DNA of 64,000 nt from Pseudomonadota bacterium (GTDB lineage: Bacteria; Pseudomonadota; Gammaproteobacteria; Burkholderiales; Burkholderiaceae_E), in assembly GCA_023389055.1 (NCBI GenBank), contig JAEWFA010000035.1, positions 105,495 through 169,494 on the forward strand. Direction: 5' to 3'. Numbering within the stretch: position 1 is the first letter of the stretch; each line of letters starts with the position of its first letter. The notes beneath the pieces were generated by a model. The model saw only the letters and a list, made by a program, of their open reading frames with translations, was not told the origin of the DNA and ran no database searches. A program made the translations under genes and the position numbers. Positions 35,807-43,463 of the stretch are shown piece after piece.

Positions 35807-36838
35807 TCAGCTCTTGATACGCGCACCGGCAACCGGTTCGGTGTCGACTTCGATCGTCACCGGCATGCCCTGGCGCAACGAGGCGTCGGGCTCGTCGATC
35901 ACGATCCGAAGGCGATACACCAGGTCGGTGCGAAGATCGGTGGTCTCCACGGTTTTGGGCGTGAACTCGGCGCGTGGCGAGATGAATCCGATCTGACCCT
36001 GATAGAGCCGGTCGGAAGAGTCGCTCTTCACGAGCACCTGGGTTCCGGGCGCGATCCGGCCGAGGTCGGGCTCGCCGATATAGGCGCGTACGTACACCGG
36101 CGTATCGAGGCTCAGGCTGTAGACCGTGCTCTGGCTGGCGACCATGCTGCCCGGTTCGCGCACTCGTGCAATCACCGTACCGTCGCTCGGCGCCAGCAAC
36201 TCGGTGTCCGCCAGCGCGGTGGCGGCCTGCGCTCGCGCCGCTTGCGCGGAAGCGAGCCGCGCTTCGCCCGCGGCAATATCTTCCTTGCGAAAGCCTTCCC
36301 GCGCTTGCGATAGAGCAGCTTGGGCTGCTTTGACACCGGCAGTTGCCTGGTCGCGTGCGGCACGAGCCGCATCGACCGTTCGCTGACTGCTCGCGCCCGA
36401 CGCAAGCAACTCGCTCTGGCGGCGGAAGTTGCGCTCGGCTTCGGTTGCGATCGCCGATGCCTGGTTGAGCGCCGCCTGCGCCTGCGCGATCTCCTGCGGA
36501 CGCAGGCCGCGACGCAGCTTGTTCAGTTCGGCCTGCGCGACCTGTACGGCTGCCTCGGCCGCCGCGAGCGCTTCCCGGAAGGGCTCTGCGTCGAGCGCGG
36601 CCATCAGCGCACCGGCGGTGGCTGCATCGCCCTCGTCAAACGCCATCCGCGCCACGCGACCGGGCTGCCGGAAGGCCAATTGCACCTCACGGATATCGAC
36701 GTTGCCGTACAGACGCAACGGTCCGTCGTCATTGCCGGTGCGCTGCATCCAGAACCATCCGGTACCTAGTGCGCCAATGGCAACGGCGGTGATGACGATG
36801 GCGCGCTTCGCGGTGCTCGAAAGATCACTGGACGTCAT
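35807..36838 (-). CDS. HlyD/YbhG-family membrane fusion protein
   Basis: 343-aa periplasmic adaptor linking the ABC permeases to the outer-membrane factor. It has an N-terminal anchor (AIVITAVAIGALGTGWFWM), a split biotinyl-lipoyl domain (VDIREVQLAFRQPGRVARM and ELLAPSDGTVIARVREPGSMV) and a long Ala/Gln-rich coiled coil (residues about 75-200). ATG 36838 was chosen over an upstream start because it begins just before the membrane segment. First structural gene after the TetR. Confidence 0.92.
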   Translation of the reverse strand: MTSSDLSSTAKRAIVITAVAIGALGTGWFWMQRTGNDDGPLRLYGNVDIREVQLAFRQPGRVARMAFDEGDAATAGALMAALDAEPFREALAAAEAAVQVAQAELNKLRRGLRPQEIAQAQAALNQASAIATEAERNFRRQSELLASGASSQRTVDAARAARDQATAGVKAAQAALSQAREGFRKEDIAAGEARLASAQAARAQAATALADTELLAPSDGTVIARVREPGSMVASQSTVYSLSLDTPVYVRAYIGEPDLGRIAPGTQVLVKSDSSDRLYQGQIGFISPRAEFTPKTVETTDLRTDLVYRLRIVIDEPDASLRQGMPVTIEVDTEPVAGARIKS

Positions 36839-36926
36839 TGGCTGCCCTCCCTGTAGCGGCTCGATATGCCGCGTTCGGCAATGCAATCGATCGCGGCTGT
36901 GTGGTGGTCACGTGCGCAGCGAGCGT

Positions 36927-37535
36927 TCACGGCGTTGCACTGATGCCGCAGCGATAGATGGAGAACACGCTCGGCGCCTCACGGCGGATGCGTTCCACGT
37001 CGCCCGCCAACAGGGACTGCATCACCAGCCCTTGGATGGCGCCGATAAACAAGACAACGGCGGCATCCACATCCAGAGCTGCGTCCAACTCTCCCTGCGC
37101 CTTACCGGCTTCGAGCAGGCCGCGCAGGCGCTCGCCGTAGTGATGAAGCAAGGTATGCACCATCCGCTTGGGTAGCGTCTCGCCCGGCCGCTGCAATTCG
37201 CCGAAGAGCATCCTCGGTACACCCGGATGCTCGGACACGAAATCGATGTGTGTCATGAAGATCGCCTCGAGGGCTGCGACCGGGGACGCAGCGCTTTCTG
37301 CGGCCTTTCCCACCCGCGCGAGCAGGCGTTCCGTGACCCACGACATCACGGTCTCGAGAATTGCGTCTTTGGTGGGAAAGTGTCGGAAGAGCGCGCCTTG
37401 AGTCAGTCCCATGCGCTGCGCGATCGCCGTAGTCGTGATGTCGCTCGGGTTTTGCTCGGCGGCCAAGTCGACGACCGCTTCCACCGTCGCCGTGCGCCGC
37501 TCATCAGCGGGGAGGTACTTCGCGTGTTCGCTCAT
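36927..37535 (-). CDS. TetR-family regulator heading the exporter cluster
   Basis: 202-aa TetR with a typical HTH (TVEAVVDLAAEQNPSDITTTAIAQRMGLTQGALFRHFPTKDAIL, residues about 16-60) and an effector domain with LEAIFMTHIDFVSEHPGVPRMLF and VLFIGAIQGLVMQSLLAG. It starts 16 bp downstream of the palindrome shared with the phaC promoter and is the best candidate for binding both sites, giving autorepression plus control of phaCB. It lies 88 bp before hlyD. Confidence 0.92.
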   Translation of the reverse strand: MSEHAKYLPADERRTATVEAVVDLAAEQNPSDITTTAIAQRMGLTQGALFRHFPTKDAILETVMSWVTERLLARVGKAAESAASPVAALEAIFMTHIDFVSEHPGVPRMLFGELQRPGETLPKRMVHTLLHHYGERLRGLLEAGKAQGELDAALDVDAAVVLFIGAIQGLVMQSLLAGDVERIRREAPSVFSIYRCGISATP

Positions 37536-37550
37536 CGGCTTGCAGTCCAG

Positions 37551-37599
37551 AAATAAGTAATCTATTACTATCTTAGAGCACTGCGTAACCTTTTGACAA
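37551..37599 (-). promoter_or_regulatory. Promoter and operator of the TetR/exporter cluster
   Basis: On the minus strand, TTGTCA (37599-37594) and TAAGAT (37575-37570) are 18 bp apart. Immediately downstream lies the palindrome AGTAATCTATTACT (37556-37569). The 24 bp 37551-37574 are identical to 23572-23595 at phaC. Here the palindrome would cover the transcription start rather than the spacer, so a bound repressor would block either promoter. Confidence 0.75.
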
Positions 37600-37617
37600 G
37601 GGGATGGTCTAAAGGAG

Positions 37618-37968
37618 GTAAGCGTCCGGTTCGGCCCGCCATGGGAGCGTGCCGAACTGCGCGTGCGTCAACGACGTGTTCGTCGGATCACCGAGGCGTC
37701 GATTTGCACTGACTTGGCTACAAGCATCGCTTCGCGCTCGGCGTTGGCGACACAGCGGCGCAGCAGATTTGCGTTCGCGTTCAGCCCGTAGGCCAGAACG
37801 ACGAGCGATCGAAGCGGATGACGGCATGCCCGGATGGACACCGCACGTATCAACGGGCACGAACCCTACGCGTACTTGAAGGACGTGCTTGAGCGGCTGC
37901 CGACCCAGCCGGCCAGCCGCATCGACGAACTGCTGCCGCACCGCTGGCGGCCAGCGACTCTAGACTGA
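37618..37968 (+). mobile_element. IS66-family remnant
   Basis: GTAAGCGTCCGG at 37618 looks like an IS66-type terminus (these begin GTAA). At 37834-37968 the plus strand encodes the last 44 residues of an IS66 TnpC transposase, including RINGHEPYAYLKDVLERLP and SRIDELLPHRWRP, ending at TGA 37966. On the minus strand at about 37700-37810 there is a degraded OrfA-like stretch (AYGLNANANLLRRCVANAERE). Opposite orientations mean the pieces have been rearranged; no complete transposase remains. Confidence 0.6.
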
Positions 37969-38343
37969 GCCGGGGTTCGGCTGCACAAGGTGCACAACTG
38001 CGCCGGCCGGATCGGATACAGCACAGACACGGCCAAACTCTGGAACGTCATGCGGCGCCACTAGGACTTTGCCGCCGAGAGTTGAAGCACGCCGAGCACA
38101 TTCGTCGACGTCGCTGACAGCGATGTAAGAGTGCCAATAGGCGCCACCACCAGGACTGTCAACCGTCGGATTCATCATGCCGGCGACATCTCGACCATTG
38201 CTCTGGAACAGCGTGTACGTGCCGAACGGCCCCGCGTCCACTTCTCTTGAGATCCAGCCGAACAACTGGGAGAAGAAGGCCCCGCTCGTCGGCTGGTCGG
38301 GAGTGACCAGTTCATGCCATATGAAAGGCGTGGGGTCGACCAT
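37960..38343 (-). CDS. VOC-family (glyoxalase/bleomycin-resistance fold) protein
   Basis: 127-aa protein matching the vicinal-oxygen-chelate superfamily: WHELVTPDQPTSGAFFSQLFGW at the start, then WHSYIAVSDVDECARRASTLGGKVL and AVSDPAGAVVHLVQP, corresponding to the paired beta-alpha-beta modules. The metal and substrate are unknown. Its last 9 bp overlap the end of the IS66 transposase fragment on the opposite strand, so the insertion seems to have stopped just at the gene's 3' end. Confidence 0.88.
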   Translation of the reverse strand: MVDPTPFIWHELVTPDQPTSGAFFSQLFGWISREVDAGPFGTYTLFQSNGRDVAGMMNPTVDSPGGGAYWHSYIAVSDVDECARRASTLGGKVLVAPHDVPEFGRVCAVSDPAGAVVHLVQPNPGSV

Positions 38344-38445
38344 ACTTACGCGCTCAGCAAGTGCTGCACAATCCGGAACAGGCGAGTTGCCTTGACATAC
38401 GACAACACTCGGCTGGGTTCAAGGTGACGTGGCCGGACGCATTGC

Positions 38446-38550
38446 ATGCGGTTGAAGCACAACGCGGCAGCGGGCATCGATGACATGACGTGGCGCGTTT
38501 GCGAGGAAGGGCCAGCGAAGGCCCGGGCCCGGGACGCTCACCGTCGACGG
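38446..38550 (+). pseudogene. Group II intron reverse transcriptase fragment
   Basis: About 33 codons read RLKHNAAAGIDDMTWRVCEEG followed by PAKARARDAHRR, matching the start of the RT domain of bacterial group II intron maturases (NAAAGIDGMTW..YEEGLEARL..LHRRV). No further RT motifs follow. The next bases (38530-38600) read LTVDGNERELFDYIARGVPLD in another frame, an unrelated fragment I cannot assign. Confidence 0.5.
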
Positions 38551-38611
38551 CAACGAACGCGAGTTGTTCGACTACATCGCGCGCGGCGTACCTTTGGACG
38601 CTGTCGCGTGC

Positions 38612-39825
38612 TCAAGCCGCGATGGCCACCCACCACACGCTGCCATCCTGCAGTACCGCCGCGACACCATCATCGGAGCCTCGGCGCCACACGCTGAGTG
38701 CCTTGATCGCGCCGGGAAGCACCACCGCCGCCTTCGCTTCCAACGCGGCGTCCGCGTCGATCACCAGCGGGCGCCTCCTGTCCTGCGCGGGTGCCACCCA
38801 AAGCGGTCCGACCCAGGCCGAGACATCCAGATCGCGCTCGCCGATCGCATGGTTGCTCACTCCGCGCGCATTCACCTGGCTGGACAGGCATTCTCCCGCA
38901 TCGGCATAACGATGCAGCACGCCATCGACATGCGGCGTGTGCGCGACCCCCAGGCGGCGGCCGTCGGTGCTGGGTGACATCCAGCGATTGGGCGCGCCGA
39001 TCGGCTCGCCGAGCGCCGCGACTTCGAGACGACCGTCCGTTGCGTGGGCGATCACGGCCAATTGCCCGCCCGCGGGGCCCGAGCGCACGGTGAGCAGGCC
39101 GCGACGCCCGCGCCACGCGATGGCCCCCGGTGCGATGTCCTCGAAGACATGCGGCGGCGGCAGTTCCAGTTGCGCAAGCGGCTCCAGGCGATGTTGCTCG
39201 AGCCAAAGCAGTGCCGCGGGTTCCACCGCGTCGCCCAGCACGCCGTGGCGGTAGCGCTTGGCGCTGGGCGTGCCGAAGACGGCGACATGACCGTTCGCAT
39301 CGGAAGTGCTGCCGTCGGGGTCTCGAACTGCAGTGGTCGCGCATCGGGCAGCACCACAACGGCACTGCGTGCGGATTCAGCCCAGGTCGAACCGGTGGGG
39401 TCCAGGCGGACGACACGGTGCAGGCCAGCGGCGTCGGCCGCTACTGCGATGATTCCCAAAGCCAGCACCAGCAGCCCGGCCTGCGGCGCCAGCATCGGGC
39501 TGCGCGGCGTCTGCACGCGGCCGGCTTCGAGCACCCACAGCCCTCCGGCCGCGCTGCGGCCCACGATGCGGCCGTGGCCGCTTGCCAGCGGTACCGCCGG
39601 GTCCAGCCGGTTGCCGAGCGATTGCCAGCCGCCGGCCGCGGCCTGCCAGAGTTCGCCCGCCGTCGACACGCCCAGCAGCGCGCCGTCCGGCCCGCGGTGC
39701 AGCGTTGCCATGACCGTGGGCGCCTGCAGTGGCACGGCGGTGGCGGACGCACGCGACGCCGCGCACGCGCTGGTGCCGACCAGCGCCGTAGCCGCTGCGA
39801 TGAAATCGCGCCGGGTCATCCTCAT
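38612..39825 (-). pseudogene. Exported beta-propeller-like protein, disrupted by one frameshift
   Basis: The N-terminal frame (39825 to about 39310) opens with a twin-arginine-like signal MTRRDFIAAATALVGTSACA and continues to ARPLQFETP. The C-terminal frame takes over as DGSTSDANGHVAVFGTP and runs to the stop at 38612. A single missing base in GAGACCCCGACGGC explains the break; restoring it gives about 404 residues. Repeated segments (LHRGPDGALLGVSTAGELW, SGHGRIVGRSAAGGLWVLE) suggest a propeller. No family is recognised. A sequencing error is possible. Confidence 0.6.
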
Positions 39826-39865
39826 GTTCGGGAATCCGTCGCGGGTGCCGCGCCACCGCGCCGCA

Positions 39866-40107
39866 CCGGAGCACGAACTCCTCGGCCGTCGTCGGATGCA
39901 CGGCCACCGTGCGGTCGAAGTCGCGTTTGGTGGCGACGCAGGTCAGCGCAACGGCCAGACTCTGCACGATCTCCGGCGCATCAGCTCCGATCATGTGCAC
40001 GCCGTGTAGGTGCGCTCGGAGCCGCCGGCAAAAGGCGTCTTCATCGGCCTGAAGTCCGATTCGAAGATGTCCACGGGCCCTTGGCTGAGCGCGGTGGCCT
40101 CGCTCAG
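39866..40107 (-). pseudogene. gor: Glutathione reductase C-terminal fragment
   Basis: Two pieces in different frames match the dimerisation domain of glutathione reductase: LSEATALSQGPVDIFESDF plus RPMKTPFAGGSERTY (40107-40006), then HMIGADAPEIVQSLAVALT and ATKRDFDRTVAVHPTTAEEF (to 39866). The 40-45 bp normally between ERT(L/Y) and VHM are missing. The FAD- and NADPH-binding domains are absent, so this is a dead fragment. The frame before LSEA does not resemble Gor. Confidence 0.7.
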
Positions 40108-40278
40108 GCGACGCGCCAGCGCCGCGGCCGGCAGCTCGCGTGTGAGTTCGCGCACGATATGCCGCAGTTGATGGATCTGGGCCTGGCGCCGCACGTGGCT
40201 GTTGACGCGGCTCGCGAACTGGATCGCCTTCTGCCGCGCGCTCACCTGCCGCATGCAGGGTTGACGACGGCGCAGAGT

Positions 40279-40301
40279 CCAGATGTCAACGCGACATCTG
40301 G
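40279..40301. other. 9-bp hairpin upstream of higB
   Basis: CCAGATGTC-AACGC-GACATCTGG is a perfect 9-bp inverted repeat with a 5-nt loop. A run of seven T starts 20 bp later. It could be a terminator for upstream transcription or an operator for the higBA locus that follows. Confidence 0.5.
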
Positions 40302-40313
40302 CTGGATCTGATC

Positions 40314-40634
40314 TTGAGGGTTTTTTTGTTCTGCCACCTTGGACTGGGGCGCCGCAGTCGCGAACTACTTGCAGCCTGGACCCTGAAGGAGGCCCCTTCG
40401 GGTCGAGCTCGGGCCCTTGAAGATGTCAGCTGGTACGCTGAGGCGATCAAGGCGACTTGGCGCGGCCCACAGGACATCAGGGACCAGTACGCCAGCGCGA
40501 GCATCTGCGGCAACAACCGCGTCGTGTTCAACGTGGGCGGCAACAAGTACCGGCTGGTGGTCGAGGTGCAGTACCAGGCGGGCATCGATGCGGTCGTACT
40601 GCGCGTGCGTCCCGACGAACTTCACCCACACTGA
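40314..40634 (+). pseudogene. higB: HigB-type mRNA interferase toxin, inactivated by a 45-bp inversion
   Basis: The middle of the frame is clearly HigB: WYAEAIKATWRGPQDIRDQY, then CGNNRVVFNVGGNKYRLVVEV. The expected ending (FVGTHAQYDRIDxETVND) is not read on this strand. Instead 40587-40631 is inverted, so the minus strand reads WVKFVGTHAQYDRID, and the normal tail DVETVNDY resumes at 40633 in the plus direction. An extra T at 40632 creates the TGA that ends this frame. The N-terminus (TTG 40314) also departs from the family, so the toxin is presumably inactive. Confidence 0.7.
40587..40631 (-). other. 45-bp inverted segment inside higB
   Basis: Reverse-complementing this segment restores an uninterrupted HigB C-terminus reading AGI-VWVKFVGTHAQYDRI-DVETVNDY. 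The left edge sits within the palindrome GCATCGATGC. GCAGTAC occurs at 40569 and its complement GTACTGC at 40596, which may have promoted template switching. Confidence 0.75.
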
Positions 40635-40712
40635 CGTGGAGACCGTGAATGACTATTAAAGCCGATCCGCAACGACGACGGACCCGGAAAGTGGGTCAGA
40701 TTTCAACCGACG

Positions 40713-41042
40713 TTGACACGACGTGCCTTCCGGCGCCTGGAGAAGATCTTCCAGGCCGCGGAGGGGACCCCGCAGGCGGACGAGCGCGACGTGCTCGCCA
40801 CGCTGATCGAAGCGTACGAGAACAAGCACTATGACTTCGGGCCCGCCGATCCGGTGGAGGCGATCAAGTTCCGCATGGAGCAGGACGGGTTGACGCCTCG
40901 CGATCTGGAGCCGTACATCGGGCAGAGCGGCCGCGTCTCCGAAGTGCTGAACCGGAGGCGCCCGCTGAGCCTGCGGATGGTCAAGAGGCTGCACGACGGG
41001 TTGAAGATCCCGTACGAGAGCCTTATGGCGGGGATTCGGTAG
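40713..41042 (+). CDS. higA: HigA-like XRE antitoxin with altered N-terminus
   Basis: 109-aa frame from TTG 40713 with ERDVLATLIEAYENKHYDFG and an XRE helix-turn-helix (MEQDGLTPRDLEPYIGQSGR, VSEVLNRRRPLSLRMVKRLH). The normal start MTIKPIRND appears to be encoded at 40649-40683, but one extra A shifts the frame, and about 36 bp (coding GPGKWVRFQPTLT) are inserted before RRAFRRLEK. The C-terminal antitoxin and DNA-binding part is intact and could still be made from the TTG. It may be an orphan antitoxin now that its toxin is broken. Confidence 0.65.
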   Translation: MTRRAFRRLEKIFQAAEGTPQADERDVLATLIEAYENKHYDFGPADPVEAIKFRMEQDGLTPRDLEPYIGQSGRVSEVLNRRRPLSLRMVKRLHDGLKIPYESLMAGIR

Positions 41043-41426
41043 AGCGTCGGCAGGTGCAGAGAGTCGTAACGCGGGCTGCGCGAATCTTCACCGAACAGCA
41101 AGTATTGCCTTGTCGTCGAATTCGAGGGCGCTTCGCCAAGCTGACGATAAAGAATTGTCATGATAAGTGATGCGCGACAACTACTTACGGTATTTGATAC
41201 GCCTTCACTTCGCGGGCACTCCAAGGGTTACGTCGAGGCCGTTGAATCGTTCACGAGCGACCCAGGAGTCGATAGTCCTCGATAGATCTCGATAGGTGAG
41301 TCTTCGCAGCACCGCCCGCAAACCCGCGCCGATGCTGGTGCCTGACAGGTTGACGGTAATAGTGACGGTAAAAGCCTGCGAGGAAGCGGCGAGCGCCTTG
41401 CGAATCAACAGCGTAGAAGGCTCGTT
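41043..41426. other. Gene-free stretch with arm-type repeats before an att-like core
   Basis: No supportable gene. It contains CCTCGATAGATCTCG at 41277-41291 within a run of TCGATAG units (41269-41296); the same 15-mer stands at 46293-46307 before the att-like core at 46375. Both may be integrase arm sites, or remains of them. Confidence 0.5.
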
Positions 41427-41443
41427 GACGATCGAGTGGGAGT
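41427..41443 (+). repeat. Second copy of the guaA 3'-end core (att-like)
   Basis: GACGATCGAGTGGGAGT is identical to 22889-22905 at the end of guaA and is followed by GAGGGG against AAGGGG there. It most likely marks the right end of the 18.5-kb first island unit. 41444-41851 holds no supportable gene. Confidence 0.75.
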
Positions 41444-41851
41444 GAGGGGACCAGGCAGCCCGTCGGGGCTGTCTCCAGCCTCGTCACGTCGCGCGGCGCG
41501 CAGCTCGCGAGATGGCGAAGGGCGTCGCGCGGGCGAAGCGCCTCACGAAGTGTTCGGTCTCACCTTGATCGTTTCCTTGCGTCTGGTTGCGGATCGGTGC
41601 TGGGACGCGCGTCAGGTCCTCCCTTGTAGATATGAAATTCCACGAGAAAGTGTCGGACACCTGCGCGGCGGGCAGAGCTGCGAGACTTCGATAAGCACCC
41701 GGCGGGTCACCGCGCGCACGACGGGACGGCACTGCAGTGACGTAGTCTGCGGCCCGTTGCCCGGATCGCGCCGGGCGAGCGTCACCCGCATCGGCGGTCA
41801 TGACAGATCGCTTCTGTTATCATTGCTATCAGATTTCCTTGAGGAGCCGAC

Positions 41852-42088
41852 ATGCCTGACTTGCTCGTGCGCGGTGTCGATGAGGCGCTCGTCAAGGCGC
41901 TCAAGGAACGCGCTGGTGCCCACGGTCGAAGCGCCGAGGCGGAGCATCGGGAGATCCTGGCCCAGGCTCTCGCGCGCCCTCGCAAGCGCGCTCTGGCGGA
42001 GCTGCTGGCTTCGATTCCCGACGTCGGCACCGACGCGGACTTCGAGCGCGTCGAGTCCGAAGGGAAGGCGCCCCGTGTATTTGATTGA
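41852..42088 (+). CDS. FitA/VapB-like ribbon-helix-helix antitoxin
   Basis: 78-aa antitoxin with an N-terminal RHH motif (MPDLLVRGVDEALVKALKER, AGAHGRSAEAEHREIL), the HGRSAEAEHREIL block being characteristic of FitA-like proteins. It neutralises the PIN toxin encoded next and autorepresses. GAGGAG is placed 7 bp before ATG 41852. Its stop lies 14 bp inside the toxin gene, so the two are coupled. Confidence 0.9.
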   Translation: MPDLLVRGVDEALVKALKERAGAHGRSAEAEHREILAQALARPRKRALAELLASIPDVGTDADFERVESEGKAPRVFD

Positions 42089-42509
42089 CACGAACGTCAT
42101 CAGCGAAGCCCGCAAGAAGTCCAGGGCGAACCCCGGCGTCATCGACTTCTTCCATCGCGTTGCGAGCGCGGGCGAGCCGGTCTATCTGTCGGTCATCACG
42201 ATCGGCGAGCTTCGTCGCGGCGTCGAACTCATCCGGCTGCGCGGCGATGCCGAGCAGGCGGGCTTGTTAAAGAACTGGCTCTCCGCCGTGCTCGAGCAGT
42301 ACGCGGACAAGGTGCTCGCCCTCGACGCCGACGCCGCGCAGGTGTGGGGGCGGCTCCGAGTCCCGAACCCCGAGCACGCCTTGGACAAGCAGATTGCGGC
42401 CACCGCGCTGGTGCACGATCTGACCGTGGTCACGCGCAATGCGGCGGACTTCGCAGGCACGGGCGTGAAGATCATGAACCCGTTCGTGGCGCCGGCGCCC
42501 CCGCAATGA
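42075..42509 (+). CDS. PIN-domain toxin (FitB/VapC family ribonuclease)
   Basis: 144-aa PIN-domain nuclease. The acidic site residues are visible: YLIDTNVISEARK (first Asp), ITIGELRRGVE (Glu), LALDADAAQVWG and DKQIAATALVHDLTVVTRNAADF (third and fourth acidic positions). GTG 42075 starts the PIN fold; the open frame extends upstream only as a shadow of the antitoxin. The pair looks intact and fills most of the short second island unit. Confidence 0.92.
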   Translation: MYLIDTNVISEARKKSRANPGVIDFFHRVASAGEPVYLSVITIGELRRGVELIRLRGDAEQAGLLKNWLSAVLEQYADKVLALDADAAQVWGRLRVPNPEHALDKQIAATALVHDLTVVTRNAADFAGTGVKIMNPFVAPAPPQ

Positions 42510-42568
42510 TGATGTCCATGGCGCTCGGTCGTGGAGCGCGGTGACGCCATTCCAGGCAAGCATCGCCT

Positions 42569-42783
42569 CGGCGAAGTTTGTCGGGGCGGCGCGCAGGACG
42601 ACCGCATCGAAGTGAGGGCTGTGAGTGATCACCGAGCCGATCCGCAATGACGAGGATCTGCAACGCGCCTTCCGCCGCCTCGAGAGTTTCTTCCAGGCCG
42701 AGGAGGACAGCGCACAGGCCAGGGAGCGCGGCGTGCTCGTCACGCTGATCGAGGACTACGAGACCGAGCACCACGGCTTCGGC
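42569..42783 (+). pseudogene. Remnant of a further higBA pair
   Basis: 42569-42620 encodes a shifted copy of the HigB tail (KFVG, then AQDDRIEVRAV in another frame). GTG 42625 then opens a HigA N-terminus (ITEPIRNDEDLQRAFRRLES, RGVLVTLIEDYETEHHGFG) that stops matching at about 42783, where the antitoxin's DNA-binding half should begin. It resembles the higA at 40713 closely and shows what that gene's original N-terminus looked like. Confidence 0.7.
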
Positions 42784-42805
42784 ACGCTAACAGTGGCGAC
42801 GTTTG

Positions 42806-42858
42806 AGCATCAAGCCAGACAACAACTTACCGAAGCTGTCGATGATTGTGGGAGAAAG
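42806..42858 (+). repeat. Degenerate att-like repeat, related to 46336-46387
   Basis: CAAGCCAGACAACAACTTAC followed by CGAAGCTGTCGATGATTG and TGGGAG matches 46341-46387 at most positions, with a 2-bp gap in the guaA-like core. It cuts off the HigA remnant upstream, so it probably marks an island junction. Confidence 0.6.
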
Positions 42859-42931
42859 TAGGGAGCGTTCCCGATCGATCCCCATCTCTCACCGGCGGCG
42901 ACGACGGCCGCCAAAGGACGAGGAAAGGTCT

Positions 42932-43462
42932 TCAGGCCGGCCACGCCCGCATGCGAAACGCGTTCACGAGGAATTCGATGAGCGCTCGCACCTTCGGCGT
43001 CAGGTGCTTGCGGCTCGGGTAGATCGCGTAGACGCCGAGTTCGATCGACCGGTGCTCCGGCAGCACCTCGACCAGTGCGCCCGAGGCCAGGTGCGCACCG
43101 ACCAGGAACGAAGGCTGCAGAACGAGGCCCTGGTGCTGGACGGCCGCGGCACAGCAGGTGTCGCCGCTGTTGGTGCGCATGCGCGGTGCGACCTCCACGC
43201 TGACCGGGCCTTGGGGCCCCTCGAACTCCCACTGCTCGCCCATGGACAGCAGGGTGTACGAAATCACTGCATGCCGCGCGATCTCCGAGGGATGTTCGGG
43301 CACCCCGTGCCGGCGCAGGTACTCCGGTGAGGCGCACAGAATCATCCGAGTCGATGTGAGCTGGCGGCTGACCAGCGACGACGCCTGCAGGCGCGCGATG
43401 CGCACAGCGAGGTCGTAGCCTTCGTCGACTAGATCGACCAGCCGGTCGGCTAGCGTGATGTG
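42932..43462 (-). pseudogene. LysR-family regulator, effector domain only
   Basis: From TLADRLVDLVDEGYDLAVRI to RALIEFLVNAFRMRAWPA the minus strand encodes a normal LysR substrate-binding domain (SRQLTSTRMILCASPEYLRR; GDTCCAAAVQHQGLVLQPSFLV). The N-terminal winged HTH and linker are missing: homology stops abruptly at about 43462, where an esterase gene in the opposite direction begins, also without its 5' end. The frame stays open upstream but matches nothing. Confidence 0.75.
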
Positions 43463-43463
43463 G

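Noticed and set aside
41266..41297. Short regularly spaced TCGATAG units resembling a small CRISPR or iteron array
   Set aside because: Units are only 7-15 bp without unique spacers, and there are two or three of them; better explained as arm-type repeats next to an att-like core.
23041..41660. Similar AAAGTGTCGG strings at 23045 and 41650 as inverted ends of one transposon
   Set aside because: Only about ten bases are shared, in the same orientation and without matching outer ends; too weak to define an element.
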